A stretch of 64,000 nt of DNA from Luzula sylvatica. Taxonomy: Eukaryota > Streptophyta > Magnoliopsida > Poales > Juncaceae. The notes beneath the pieces are model-generated. The model was not told the DNA's origin, made no database searches, and saw nothing but the letters and a program-made list of their open reading frames with translations. A program made the position numbers and the translations under genes. The stretch lies in assembly GCA_946800325.1 (NCBI GenBank), contig OX326960.1, forward strand, positions 22,559,150 through 22,623,149, written 5' to 3'. This document shows, piece after piece, positions 50,687 to 61,068 of the stretch (its first letter is position 1; the number at the start of each line of letters is the position of its first letter).

Positions 50687-51215
50687 GCGAGCATGTCGAA
50701 CAGACGAATTATCCGCAGCAACCATTCGAATCCCATTAGTTGGATCTCGACCAATTGGCATCTATATTCCCCCTGAACTCGGTGTAGGAACCCCACTCGT
50801 CATGCTCATATAGACTCTTTTTATTGTTTGAAGCTTGAATTGCTCTCTTAGTTTCGAATGGGCCTCCTCGTCCTATCAAACTCTAAATCCAACAAAATCA
50901 AATAAAACACGGATCTTAAAGCATTGGAGAAGAATAGAGAGAAAGATCACCCCGGCGATTACAAGGAGGCCACTCGTGCCTTTGTCGATGCAGTGCACAA
51001 TACAATGCCAGGTCTAACTAGGGATTTACGAGTCTTACTTTGGCTCAGAGCTTCTCGAGGGACTTTATTGACATGAAGCATGTCTATTTCTTCTTGTCCT
51101 CGTTGGTTTGATAAGTAAATGTGCAGATTTTGCAGTTGTGAAGAATGGCGTTCACTACGGTTTTGTTAGGGTTTCCATGTGAGCAGGTTTAATGATGACA
51201 AGAAGTTGGTCTATT
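50685..51215 (-). pseudogene. Pseudouridine synthase pseudogene fragment fused to PP2C
   Basis: Minus-strand remains of exon 3 (50685 to about 50868) and part of exon 2 (to about 51215) of the RluA-type gene found intact at 52.3-53.95 and 61.1-62.9 kb. Exon 3 carries an in-frame TAG at 50762-50764, where the intact copies have GAG. The catalytic region of exon 2 has a net 5-base insertion just before the conserved HRIDKG codons, and a stretch encoding part of HPASG is missing. Exons 1, 4, 5 and 6 are absent. It ends close to the Helitron-like element at 51.23 kb. Confidence 0.88.
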
Positions 51216-51233
51216 TCTGTGTTTTCTATTCTT

Positions 51234-52094
51234 ACTAGGAATGTAGCCCGCGCTTCGCTGCGGGATATATTATTTGATATATTATTTCGCTGCGGGATAT
51301 ATTATTTGATATATTATTTGATAAGAAAATAGAAATATTTCTCGTGCTTCGCTGCGATTTTTCAAAATGTGTTATGATCATAAAATAATAATTTTATCTA
51401 AAATGTTACAAGTATAAAACAAAAGTAATTTTCATAAATGTTAATTTAAAAAAAAAATCTGATATTAAATAGTGTCACAAGTATTATGCAATAAATGCAA
51501 ATTTTTTTCCTCCTCAAAACATATCATATGTTCCAAAAGAAAAATTCAAATGTTTTATTTAGAATACAAAACATGTCAAATAAAATAAAATTTTGAAAAA
51601 GACAAACAAAAAAACATAAAAGACGCAGCTTGGTACCAATGAAAAATATTATAATAAGCACAAAAAAACACAGCTTGGTACCAATCAAAATTGTTATAAT
51701 AAGCAAAAAAAAAAAAATAATACCAGCTGAGGCTAACAAAAAGTATTTGTGTGAATAGTATATTAAATTCAAATATTTTATTTAGAACACAAGACATATG
51801 TCAATTATATTTATTAATACGATGAAAAATTCAAATATTTTATTTAGAACACAAGATATATGTCAAATAAAAAAAAAAAAATTTTAAAAAAAAAAATATG
51901 AACAGTAACCGGGGTTGAACAGTAATTGATTAAACAGTAGCGAACAGTACAAGTGAACAGTGTCGAACAGTTGATGAACAGGTGAGAACAGTACCCGATG
52001 AACAGTGTTGAACAGTTGATGAACAGTGCGGGTGACGTGGCCTCACCCTATGTCTTCTATTCTAAAATTAATGGGAGGGGGAAATTTTCCTAGT
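51234..52094 (-). mobile_element. Helitron-like non-autonomous element 2
   Basis: It has the same minus-strand 3' end as elements 1 and 3: a GC-rich hairpin (CCCGC..GCGGG, 51247-51264), eight bases, CTAG and host T. The hairpin arm is followed by a tandem duplication of about 33 bp (51253-51318, CGCTGCGGGATATATT twice). The far side has clustered (T/G)GAACAGT repeats (51899-52030). The outermost bases ACTAGGAA (51234-51241) and TTCCTAGT (52087-52094) are inverted, which may mark both ends. No ORF of its own. Confidence 0.62.
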
Positions 52095-52272
52095 GTATTT
52101 AAAGACTCGCATGTCATCCATTTAGAAAGTGTTTGAGAAATAAGGAGATACTAAACTATGATTTTTATTATAAGTTTATTATGGTTATGAATTATGATAT
52201 TATGAGCATAAACTGTGATGATGTTGTCGACATCATCATTTTATTATTATTTTAATTATAAGTATCGTCTTT

Positions 52273-52305
<33 letters not shown>

Positions 52306-52322
52306 GAACATGAGAACTATTA
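52095..52322. other. Short intergenic stretch with (TAA)n microsatellite
   Basis: Non-coding. It contains a perfect trinucleotide run of about 30 bp at 52274-52304, just downstream of the stop codon of the neighbouring minus-strand gene. Confidence 0.8.
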
Positions 52323-53952
52323 TCAATTCTCATTTTCGTTCTCGGTTATACTTGCAAGCAAGTCAAGCACTCGAGCAAAATCCTCGGGCGGAGGACACGA
52401 AAATTCCATAAACTCTCCACTCTTCGGGTGCTCGAATCTACAAGATCCAACAAATCTTTTAAAAAAATAATTATTATAATAAAAAATTGCAATTTTTTCT
52501 TACCCGAGGGATAGAGCGTGGAGACAAGGTCTATCCAACTCATCCAACATCATCGAAATACTTTCGTGAAATCTCGACGCAACTTTCCCTCTCAAAAGAG
52601 ACATGGCCATGTGTTTTGTTACTCCATAAACTTCGTCTCCGAGTAAAGGAACTCCTATATGTTTCGCATGTACTCTTATCTACATAACATAAATCATTAA
52701 TATCATAAAAAACCTTCATTAATTTATAAATTATATGCTTGAAATTATTTACTTGATGTGTACGGCCCGTTTCCAATTTCCATTTCGTCAATGCGCATCC
52801 ACCCCCCGCAAAAACCTCCATTACTTTATACCTATACATATTTCTCAACAATAAGAAAAATTAAAATAATAATTATAAAAATATTAAAAAATACAACGAG
52901 AGAAATATATTCACCTACTAGCAGCATTGCGAGCGTGCCGAACAGACGAATTATTCGCAGCAACCATTCGAAGCCGATTATTTGGATCTCGACCAATTGG
53001 CATCTCAATTCTTCCTGAACTCGGTGTAGGAACACCACTTGTTATGCTCATATACACTCTCTTTATTGTACGAAGCTTAAATTGCTCTGCTAATTTCGCA
53101 TGAGCCTCCTCGTCCTATCAAATCCTAAATCCAATGAAATCAAATAACGCACGGATCTTAAAGCAATCGAGAAGAAAGATCACCTTGGCGATTACAAGGA
53201 GGCCACTCGTGCCTTTGTCGATTCGGTGTACGATACCAGGTCTAACTAGAGAATCGCGAGTCTTGGTTCGGTTCAGAGCTTCTTGAGGGACTTTATCGAC
53301 GTGAAGCACGTCAATTTCGTCTTCTTCCTCGTTGGTTAGATAAGTAAATGTGGATATTTTGCAGTGGTGAAGAATGGCGTTCACTAGGGTTCCGTTAGGG
53401 CTTCCTGATGCTGGGTGTACTACCATGTGAGCGGGTTTATTGACGACAAGAAGATGGTCGTCTTCGTAGACAATGTCTAAAGGAATATCTTCTGCTTCGG
53501 CTCGTAATGGTTGCAGCTCTGAAACCGTGCAGCTAATTGTATCGCCTCCTTTGATGATGTGTGAAACCTACAAGATCGCTCAGTTGAAGCTCAATTGAGA
53601 CCTCGAAGATGAATGTATGACTCTGGATCAGACAAACCTTGTCTATGGAACGGCCATTGACAGTGACGAGGCCGGATTTGATACTAGATTGAATCCGCGC
53701 CCGGCTGATGTCTCCCATGCGAGAGGTGATCCATGCGTCGAGCCTCGATCTCGGAGATCCATCCTCCACCGTCTCTACCAGCTGAACTCCGCCGTACTTG
53801 CTTCTGACTGGGGGCGACTGATCGAGGGTGGAAGAAGTATAAGAAGAAGACGCGAATAGAGGTTTTACAATATTGAACCTAGAGTTTCGCCGGAGAACGG
53901 CGAGGGAGGAGGAGATTGGACATGCGGCAGAGGCGGCGGGAAAAGTTTGCAT
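52323..53952 (-). CDS. RluA-type RNA pseudouridine synthase, organellar type, copy 1 (6 exons, 422 aa)
   Basis: Minus-strand exons are 53952-53638, 53567-53184, 53114-52915, 52831-52753, 52679-52504 and 52437-52323. All introns are GT/AG and the frame is open over 1269 nt including TGA. The N terminus ([12 protein letters not shown]...) is Ser/Ala-rich with few acidic residues, like a transit peptide. An S4-type RNA-binding segment spans about 68-117 ([18 protein letters not shown]). The RluA catalytic motif [15 protein letters not shown] is at 219-233 with the nucleophile Asp at 222. Later motifs include [26 protein letters not shown] and [11 protein letters not shown]. The family isomerises uridine to pseudouridine in rRNA or other RNA. 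Length and order resemble the plant protein annotated as RNA pseudouridine synthase 2, chloroplastic (about 430 aa). Start: first ATG in frame with the transit-like peptide and conserved in copy 2. An ATG 14 codons upstream is not shared by copy 2. Confidence 0.93.
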
Positions 53953-55203
53953 CTTTTCAGAAGAGATTGAACTACCAGAGTGGCAGAGTGACAACTTATC
54001 GGGATGTCAATACCTTGTTTTCTAAAAAATCTCGGGTTTCTATTCTGGAGTTTCAAAATCCTGATTTTCATGTTAAAGTCCGGAACTTCAGATCTGGACT
54101 GTCAATATACGGTTTTCTAACTCAAAACACTGGATTTGAAATCTCGTATTTTTCAAATTCCAGTTTGCGAATTACTAGTTTCTACAGTTCAGTAATACTA
54201 AACTTCATTGATATTATGTGAAGGAACTATAATCTGAGAATCATTTGATGTATGTGATTGGAAGTTACGAGATAGAAAATGCATGCTAGGTCAGTCATCA
54301 ATTACGTGTTTCATCATGCAAAATTTATTTTGATAGTATATAAGACTCATTTTAAAAGTATATATATGTGTGTTGAGATGGGAAATATAATAGAAAAGTA
54401 ACCAATTTATTGATAATTGGATTTTTGCAGAAGTAAGAACAATTACGCACTACGAAAATAAAAAAGAAACTATGTCGAAAGTGAGTAGAAGTTAAATGGT
54501 CTTATTCAAATGTTTACTTATAAAAATAAGATACCAGGGAAATTCAAAGAAAATAGTTGGAAACAGACATGATAATATATAATTTAGAACAATTTGACAA
54601 AACTAATGTGAGCAAGTCAAAAATCTGTTCTCCGAGACAATAAAACCGCGAGTAATAACAGGATGATTATTTCGAAGACTTTTGATAGTACAAGATATTG
54701 TTGTTTTGCATATATTGATAGCACAGTTTAAATTGTAGCTTTGCAAATAAATTAGCAAAACCTAAGTTTCATTAATTCATTCTCCAATTGATCTTGCTTT
54801 GTTTTTTTTTTGTTTTTTTTAAGTCGGCCGAAAGCACGAAACGTACTCGTAAAAAATGCAACTTAATTTTTTTATAAAGGATGCAAGTACACAAGTTTTG
54901 TTTAATCATTGTTAATTTGGACAAATTACTATTATTTGAAGTTTGGGATTAGAAAAATATATATATCATTTTAGTAAATGTAATTACGATCAGACATTAC
55001 ATTCATTGTACTTTTCAGTCTAATGTAATAAAAATATATTATCGATCTATAACTTTTCGAGTCTACACATACCAAATAATAGTTTGATCATTGTAAATTT
55101 CTATACAATTAAAACACAAAACCAAAAAGGGGAAAAAAAAATAGCAGCAAAACAACAATACAAATTACAAATTTCCGATTAAAATTTTTGGGATACACTA
55201 AAA
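53953..55203. other. Intergenic: upstream flank of pseudouridine synthase copy 1 and downstream flank of PP2C copy 1
   Basis: No gene. The left part (to about 54560) is homologous to 56240-56895 and 62886-63360, the upstream flanks of the other copies. The right part is homologous to 49805-50340 and 63360-63869. At about 54608-54735 lies the single-copy relative of the 79-bp minisatellite. Confidence 0.7.
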
Positions 55204-56236
55204 TTATATATAACATAACACATTAAAATTAACACGTGGACAAAAAAAATCAAAACCCCAGGTCGAATAAGACGCGACGGTACTAGCCGGCAAATTGACC
55301 CCACCACCTCTCACACTGACAGGCTGGCCCCGTCCCGCCTTACTAACAAGAATTGAGTCGATAAATACGACAACAACGCTGATGTCGTCATGAAAATGTC
55401 TTCGCACCCCTCGATCAATCTTCTTTAAATCGGAGTATCTCATCTCCCTCTTCTTGGCCGCTTCTTGCAACGCCGTCTTCACCAATCTCTTCGCACTCCC
55501 CTAAAAAAATATCAAATCAAACCATTGTCTAATTTTCTCCCCCTAATAAATAAATGGCAGATTTACATATTTACCCTTTTTTAAACTTAAAATTACATAT
55601 TTACCTTTCTTAAAATTAAAATATCATATTTACCCCAAAATAGTATGGTAAATATGTGAAGGGTAAATTAGTAATTTTAAATGTTGACCGTTAAGTTTAA
55701 CGGAGAAATTGGATGGTTTTTGTTTTTGGGGTAAATATCCTATTTTAAATTTATGTAAGAGTAAATATGATATTTTAAATTTAACAATGGTAAATATGTA
55801 AATCCCTTAAATAAACATATAGAATTAAATATCATACATTGCGAGGGCCATTTTGCACTATATCCACCGCCTCCTGGTTGGTGAAATGCTCCCACAAACC
55901 ATCTGATGCGAAAATCACGAAATGATCGTGCGGTTCTAATCGGTGCGTAGTTATCGCCGGCTCCCAACTCAATATCGGTTTCTTAAACGGCTCTCTCAGC
56001 CTGAATCTCACATACAACGGCTCCTTATTAAACTCGGGCTTTTTCAAATACACGTCTCCTATCGACCTACACACCTAACAAAAAAGAAAATAAATACAAA
56101 ACGTAGTATTAACGAACAAAATAGTGTATATTTACGTACTTGAATGAGCCCCTTAACGCGCCAAACATTATGTTTCAAAACAACGATTTGTTTATCTTCC
56201 AGATGCAACGCTTGTAACTCCTTTCTCATGCTGATC
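55204..56236 (-). pseudogene. 5'-truncated PP2C phosphatase gene (last three exons)
   Basis: Minus-strand exons are about 56236-56140, 56074-55838 and 55500-55204, with correct GT/AG borders and open frames. They encode [25 protein letters not shown], then [49 protein letters not shown] (metal-binding DG) and QNGPRN. The last exon encodes [41 protein letters not shown] and VVVVFIDS. This matches the C-terminal half of plant clade-D-type PP2Cs, which dephosphorylate Ser/Thr, for example on plasma-membrane H+-ATPase. The N-terminal half with the first metal ligands is missing: at about 56236 the sequence switches to pseudouridine-synthase upstream sequence. The usual stop has been removed by a small deletion, so the frame runs on to 55204. 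A 253-bp MITE lies in the last intron. It cannot encode an active phosphatase. Confidence 0.85.
55555..55807. mobile_element. Foldback MITE in the last PP2C intron
   Basis: A 253-bp insertion absent from the corresponding intron at 50579-50636. Long imperfect inverted arms are visible: GATTTACATATTTACC near the left end, and GGTAAATATGTAAATC at the right end. Further copies of ATATTTACC inside give a nearly continuous foldback. It is flanked by the 8-bp direct repeat TAAATAAA (55547-55554 and 55808-55815). That size would suit a hAT-type MITE, but the repeat is simple AT-rich sequence, so family is uncertain. Confidence 0.8.
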
Positions 56237-56895
56237 CGAAGTTTACATCTCTTCAGAAGACTGACAAAGTGGCAGTACACTTATCGAGTTGTCAATATTG
56301 TGTTTTTGAACAAGCTGGCAGTTGAAATCTCGGTTTTCAATTCTATAGTTTATAAAACCTGATTTTCATGTGAAAATCCGAAACTTCAGATCGGGACTGT
56401 CAGTACCCGGTTTTCTAACTCAAAACCTGATTTTCATGTGAAAGACCAAAACTTCAGATCTGGACTGTCAGTACCTGGTTTTCGAAATCAAAACCTGTGA
56501 ATTGAAATCTCGGATTTTCTAGTTCCAGTTCTCTGATTACTAATCGCTATAGTTTGGAACCTATATTTTGAGACTCATGAGAGACATAGGACTGTCAGCA
56601 CATATATTAAGTGTGTTGTCATGCAAAATTTATTTTAAGAAAACTCAAAGAGTTGTCTAACAAACTCATTTTACCGTGATATATATGTATGATGAGATGA
56701 GGAATATAATAGAGAAATAACCAATCTATCCAAAATTTGAATTTCGCTTAAATAAGAACATTTACACATTATGAAAATTAAAAAGAAACAAATATCGGAA
56801 GTGAGTGGCAGGAAACGATCTTATTTAAATGTTTAATTATAAACATAAGATGCCAGAGAAATTCAAAGAAAATAGTTGGAATTAAGCATTGTAAT
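56237..56895. other. Copy of the pseudouridine synthase upstream flank
   Basis: Non-coding. It is homologous to 53945-54560 and 62880-63360, starting at the start-codon region (AGTTTACATCTCTTCAGAAG here, AGTTTGCATCTTTTCAGAAG at 53945). It contains an extra local repeat of the GATTTTCATGTGAAA segment (about 56361 and 56427). It abuts truncated PP2C exon sequence, so the synthase coding region that once lay here is gone. Confidence 0.8.
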
Positions 56896-58859
56896 ATTTA
56901 ATGCACGGTTCGTAGGATCGGCGACTCCGAGTTGGAGTCGGCCGACTTGAGCCGGAGTCGGCGGTGGCCGACCCGATTCTGCCCGATTCCGGTCGGAATC
57001 AACCGATTCTACTTGTTTTTTCTTTGAAGTTGGTAAAAAATAGGAATTGCAGCAGAGATTACGACTTGGAGAAGGAAGGAGTGGAGAATGGGACCATTAG
57101 AGGAGCAATGGCGTTTCAATTTTTTCAATTTTGAGTGTCCATGGATGATGTATCGCGAAGAAGAAGAAATGAGATTTGACCAGCAAAGAAAATGTTTGGA
57201 GAGAGATGAATGGATTGTCTGTGGCGTGAATAATGTAATGTTTAATGTGGTAACTTCTATTATGTATTGTATGCACATTTACGACAGTCCCACAATATCC
57301 ATCTTCACAACATAATTTGTTCTACTCCCTTGCTATCATAAATTCTATTATTTAATATAAATTTATTTTATATATTTTGTATCATTTACTATACTATTTA
57401 CTATACTAGGAAATAGTCCCGCACTTTGCTGCGGGTTATAAGATTTATATTTTTCATATTTACTAAAGTTCTTGTTTGTCTTTTTGATAATAAAATTGAA
57501 ATGAATATACTCAAAAGGATATTATTTCAAATAGATAAAAAAAAGAAAAAGGTACATTATAAATAAATATATATTCAACATTACCATCATTAACAGTTTA
57601 CAAATCAACATATCACAATAAACACAAAAACCCAACACAAACCACCAAACTATAAGGATTGATTAACGAAATCCAAAAAAATCCAAAAAAATACAATTGC
57701 TGGAAAAATCCAAAAAAATAAATAACAAACAAAGGTAAGATTTTGTGATGTAAATAGAAAAATAATACAAATCAGTGGTAGTGTACACAATTTTTTTAGC
57801 TTGCACCAGTTGAGTTGGGACGGTACACTATACTATACTAATTAGTAGGTATAAAAATAATTAAAATGAAGATTAATTAATGAAAAATAGGAAAATTAAA
57901 TTAAAAAATAAGTTAATGATTTGAAAAGATAAAACCGGAGTATAAAAATCAATTCTTCCAAACTATAAGGATTGATTAACGAAATAACCACATAACTTGT
58001 GCAAAAATGAAAAAATCACCTCAAAAATGCCCTTTATTCAACCATACATTTTAAAGTAACCTGATATTCAATATCAGTACTTAGGCCCTTAACTAACCGA
58101 GCAAGATGAATAACCTGAAATTTCCATAATGCACCCGTGAAATTTAGTACAAATTACAAATCAACCCTCAAAACAAAAACAAAAAAAGAGCAAGAAGCTT
58201 AACCCTAATTACTAAACTAAAAACCATAGTCAAACCTGAAAACCCGAAATACTACTTAAGGTTAAATTCTAGAAATATTAATCAAGAAAGAAATCAAGTA
58301 AAATAGCAGAGTATAAAAATCTGACCTGATAATTGACGCTGCAATCAATCATTAGTTTCTTCTTCAATCTAAAATAATTATTCCTAATTTGTTTTTATAC
58401 TTTTAAATTCATAACAGAAACTTCTAATATTATATCACACAATAATCAACATATCGTAAATACCCCCGTGATTATAACGAAATTTTTTTCCAATAAGAGA
58501 CTCTGTGAGCCACAACCGACACGTTATTTATGAAATAATGAAAGTTGAATTCATCGCTTTAATAAACGGTCGATATAATTGCTTTAAAGAGGTCCACTAA
58601 TTTCTGGAAGAATTATTGCTGCACCCTGAAATTATCAGAAATTACAAATCAGTCCTTAAAACAAAAGAAAATGAACTGAGCAAGATGTTTAACCCCAATT
58701 ACTAACCATAAAGCATAATAAAACTTTAACAACTCGAATACTACTTAAATTAGATTTGGAAAGATTAACGAAAAAGAAATGAAGTGAAATAGCACAATCT
58801 AAATGTGTACTCGGGAGGATATATAATAAGAAATTGATACAATTATAAGAGGGACCAAG

Positions 58860-60060
58860 TAATAAACTAACCTTTAATAAAGGCATCTTCTCTGATATTG
58901 AAACTACTTCAATGCCATTGAAGCCAAAATAATATACTGCTGCAATCTATCATGAAAAAAGTACGACTAATTAGACAAAAAGGAGAGGTTGTAGATAATT
59001 AAGAAAATATGAAATCAAAACTGAAATCATATTTTTTGAAATTGAATCTACTTTTTCAGTTCCGATGAAATGAAGTTCCGATGAAATGGATGTGTGAAAA
59101 GGTATTCACGCGATTATATGTAAAGAACCCACAGATTATTTTTTTTTAATTCAAATGTCAAAGTTTTAATTTAGATAATACTTGTGAAAGCCAAAATAAA
59201 TAATTATTATAATTACATACCAGGTAATTATTTTTCCATCTCCAAGCATTGCAGCCTTGCGAAACAATGCTTCCAAACCCTAAAACCCAATATAAAACCA
59301 ATTTGAGTTTTTACAAGAACATATTCAATACTTTATTTGTTTTTGAAAGGGTATATATGTAAAAAAAAAAAACTTTGATATCGACCCCACCAGCGAGATT
59401 ACGCAGCTCTTCAGCCCACAGTTATACTCAACCTCAATCCCTCCTACAAAGATAAATCAGTTAAATATACATTCTTATATTCTGATCCAATTATTTTTTA
59501 CCTGTGAGATGAAAATCAACATCAAGTAAAATTTTGCTGAGATTCCAATTGAGCTGAAAATCAACATCAAGTAAAATTTTGCTGAGATTCCAATTGAGCT
59601 GAAAATCAACATCAAGTAAAATTTTGCTGAGATTCCAATTGAGCTGAAAATCAACATCAAATCGATCAACAAAGAATCTCACCACCAACAAACCGAGCAT
59701 AATTTATAATCTTACAAAAATCAGCATCAAATGAAAACTATGACAAATTATCACCTGATCGATCTGATTTACATGCGTCAATCTTACAAATTTCAAAGCT
59801 CGCAAATTTCGATTGTTAAGCCCTAGCTCGAGTCGGAAGCTTCATCTCTCCGAAAGGATAGTCTTCACTTTCCCTTCCTCTTCCCAGCCCCTTCACTTTC
59901 TCCTCTCCTCATTACCGGATCCATCCATCCAAAAGCCTCGAATGAGAGTATAGCAAATGAGAGACAAAGAAGAGGAAATAGATAAAGCTAGGCGGAGAAG
60001 GAAAGAGAAAGAGAGAATGGTTGAAGTAAAGGGTGAGGATACAGAGCGAAGGAAAGAGAA
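58860..60060 (-). pseudogene. Possible captured host-gene fragment inside Helitron-like element 3
   Basis: Minus-strand exon-like pieces are bordered by AG/GT-like sites. A CT-rich leader-like stretch lies at about 60060-59990. One exon-like piece at about 59451-59375 encodes GIEVEYNCGLKSCVISL. Another at about 59280-59225 starts after TTTTAG and encodes GLEALFRKAAMLGDGKIIT. A third at about 58947-58880 starts after TTGCAG and encodes AVYYFGFNGIEVVSISEK. I do not recognise the gene. The order leader, then exon-like pieces, on the element's own minus strand suits gene-fragment capture. Low confidence, because each piece is short. Confidence 0.35.
59509..59660. repeat. 45-bp tandem repeat, ~3.4 copies
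   Basis: GAAAATCAACATCAAGTAAA begins at 59511, 59556 and 59601, and partially at 59646, exact 45-bp steps with almost no divergence. It lies within Helitron-like element 3 and makes a repeated short ORF on the minus strand that I do not regard as a gene. Confidence 0.95.
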
Positions 60061-60498
60061 AGAACAGAAAAAGCATGGGTGAGAGAAAATATGATAAAAA
60101 TTATCTTGGTTAAACAGTATGAAAGAAAATAAAAGAGCAACGTGGCTCCGTCTTGTATGTCCTTTCCATTGTAAATTTAATGGGAAGGGTAAATTTGCAT
60201 TCAAATAATAATATAATAATTTTGTATATATATACAAGCACCTGATATTAATTTCCCAGCATGTTCTAAAGAAAAATAATAAATTTTCATTTTTTTTTTA
60301 ACAAGTTTTTATTATTTTTTCAATAATTGTTTATATATTTTTTTTAAATATTTTTTAATTTTTGCAATTAACAAATAATATTTGAAAATCCGACTCTCCG
60401 ATCCGATTCGGCCGATTCCGATCCGACTCGGACGATTCTTACTCCACGGACATCGAGCGATCCCGATTCCGACCGACTTTTAGAACTATGATTTAATG

Positions 60499-61068
60499 TA
60501 CAATAATTAGACAAATTTATCATTTATCATGACTATGTGACGAATTATATGATGCAAACGTAAATGGTTGTCACTGTTCACACGATGATAGAGGTAAATG
60601 AGTCATCGAGAATTAAATAACTCTCTGATAGAAGTAAGGGATGATTTTTGTATATACGGGTAACACACTTTGTGAACAGTGTTTTGCAAACAAATAAGTA
60701 ACCAAGAGTTGGCATTACACAAGTAACTGAAAATCTATTGTTTGGGCGATAATAAATGAAACTATTATTATAATGATAATTTTCATGTTTGCAATGAAAT
60801 AATTAATATATATAAAAATGAAACTAATTTCAAGGCATTACACAAGTAAGTTCAATTGATACTCGCAAAATAATGTATATTTTCAGTTTTATACTTGAAG
60901 TTAACTCAGTGCAAATAAAGCAAGCATCTAAAATCCAAATTGAAACAATCATCAATCATAAGCCTAAGATAAGATATGCTTCGCTGAACAAACCAATTGT
61001 ATATTGTATAAGCCAATTAATTACCTGAGATCTTTCTCACTATTACTCGTAATCCATGAATTATGTTA
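60499..61068. other. Intergenic between the hAT-like element and pseudouridine synthase copy 2
   Basis: AT-rich; no gene or structured RNA recognised. It presumably contains the 3' UTR of the minus-strand gene at 61069-62885. Confidence 0.6.

Larger units (their letters stand above)
57405..60200 (-). mobile_element. Helitron-like element 3, nested in the hAT-like element
   Basis: On the minus strand it ends with hairpin CCCGCA..TGCGGG (57418-57435), eight bases, CTAG and host T, as in elements 1 and 2. Its far side shares TTTAATGGGAAGGGTAAATTT (60179-60198) with a variant in element 2 (about 52068-52087), and AAACAGTA at about 60113. The exact right end is not determined. The interior contains repeats and exon-like pieces and is far longer than elements 1 and 2. 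Confidence 0.6.
56904..60490. mobile_element. hAT-like non-autonomous element with a nested Helitron-like insertion
   Basis: It is flanked by a perfect 8-bp target duplication ATTTAATG (56896-56903 and 60491-60498). The ends are imperfect inverted repeats of hAT type: CACGGTTCGTAGGATCGG at the left and CATAGTTCTAAAAGTCGG as the reverse complement of the right, 11 of 18 bases equal, with CA/TG outermost. Both subterminal regions are dense in GGAGTCGG / CCGATTCCGA motifs (56918-56995 and 60388-60480). The empty site is reflected in the paralogous flank at about 54565-54600. Without the nested element it is roughly 0.8 kb and has no transposase. An ORF-like stretch at 57009-57315 is not recognised. 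Confidence 0.85.

Noticed and set aside
52540..52851. Single-exon reading of synthase exons 4-5 as a separate small protein
   Set aside because: The frame runs through an intron with good GT/AG borders. Splicing restores the conserved THQIRVHAKH motif.
57009..57315. ORFs on both strands (89 and 75 aa) left of the nested element
   Set aside because: They lie inside the hAT-like element, overlap each other on opposite strands and have no domain I recognise.
59475..59700. Repetitive 65-69-aa ORFs on the minus strand
   Set aside because: Produced by the 45-bp tandem repeat, which is a multiple of three and so keeps a frame open. There is no evidence of a protein.
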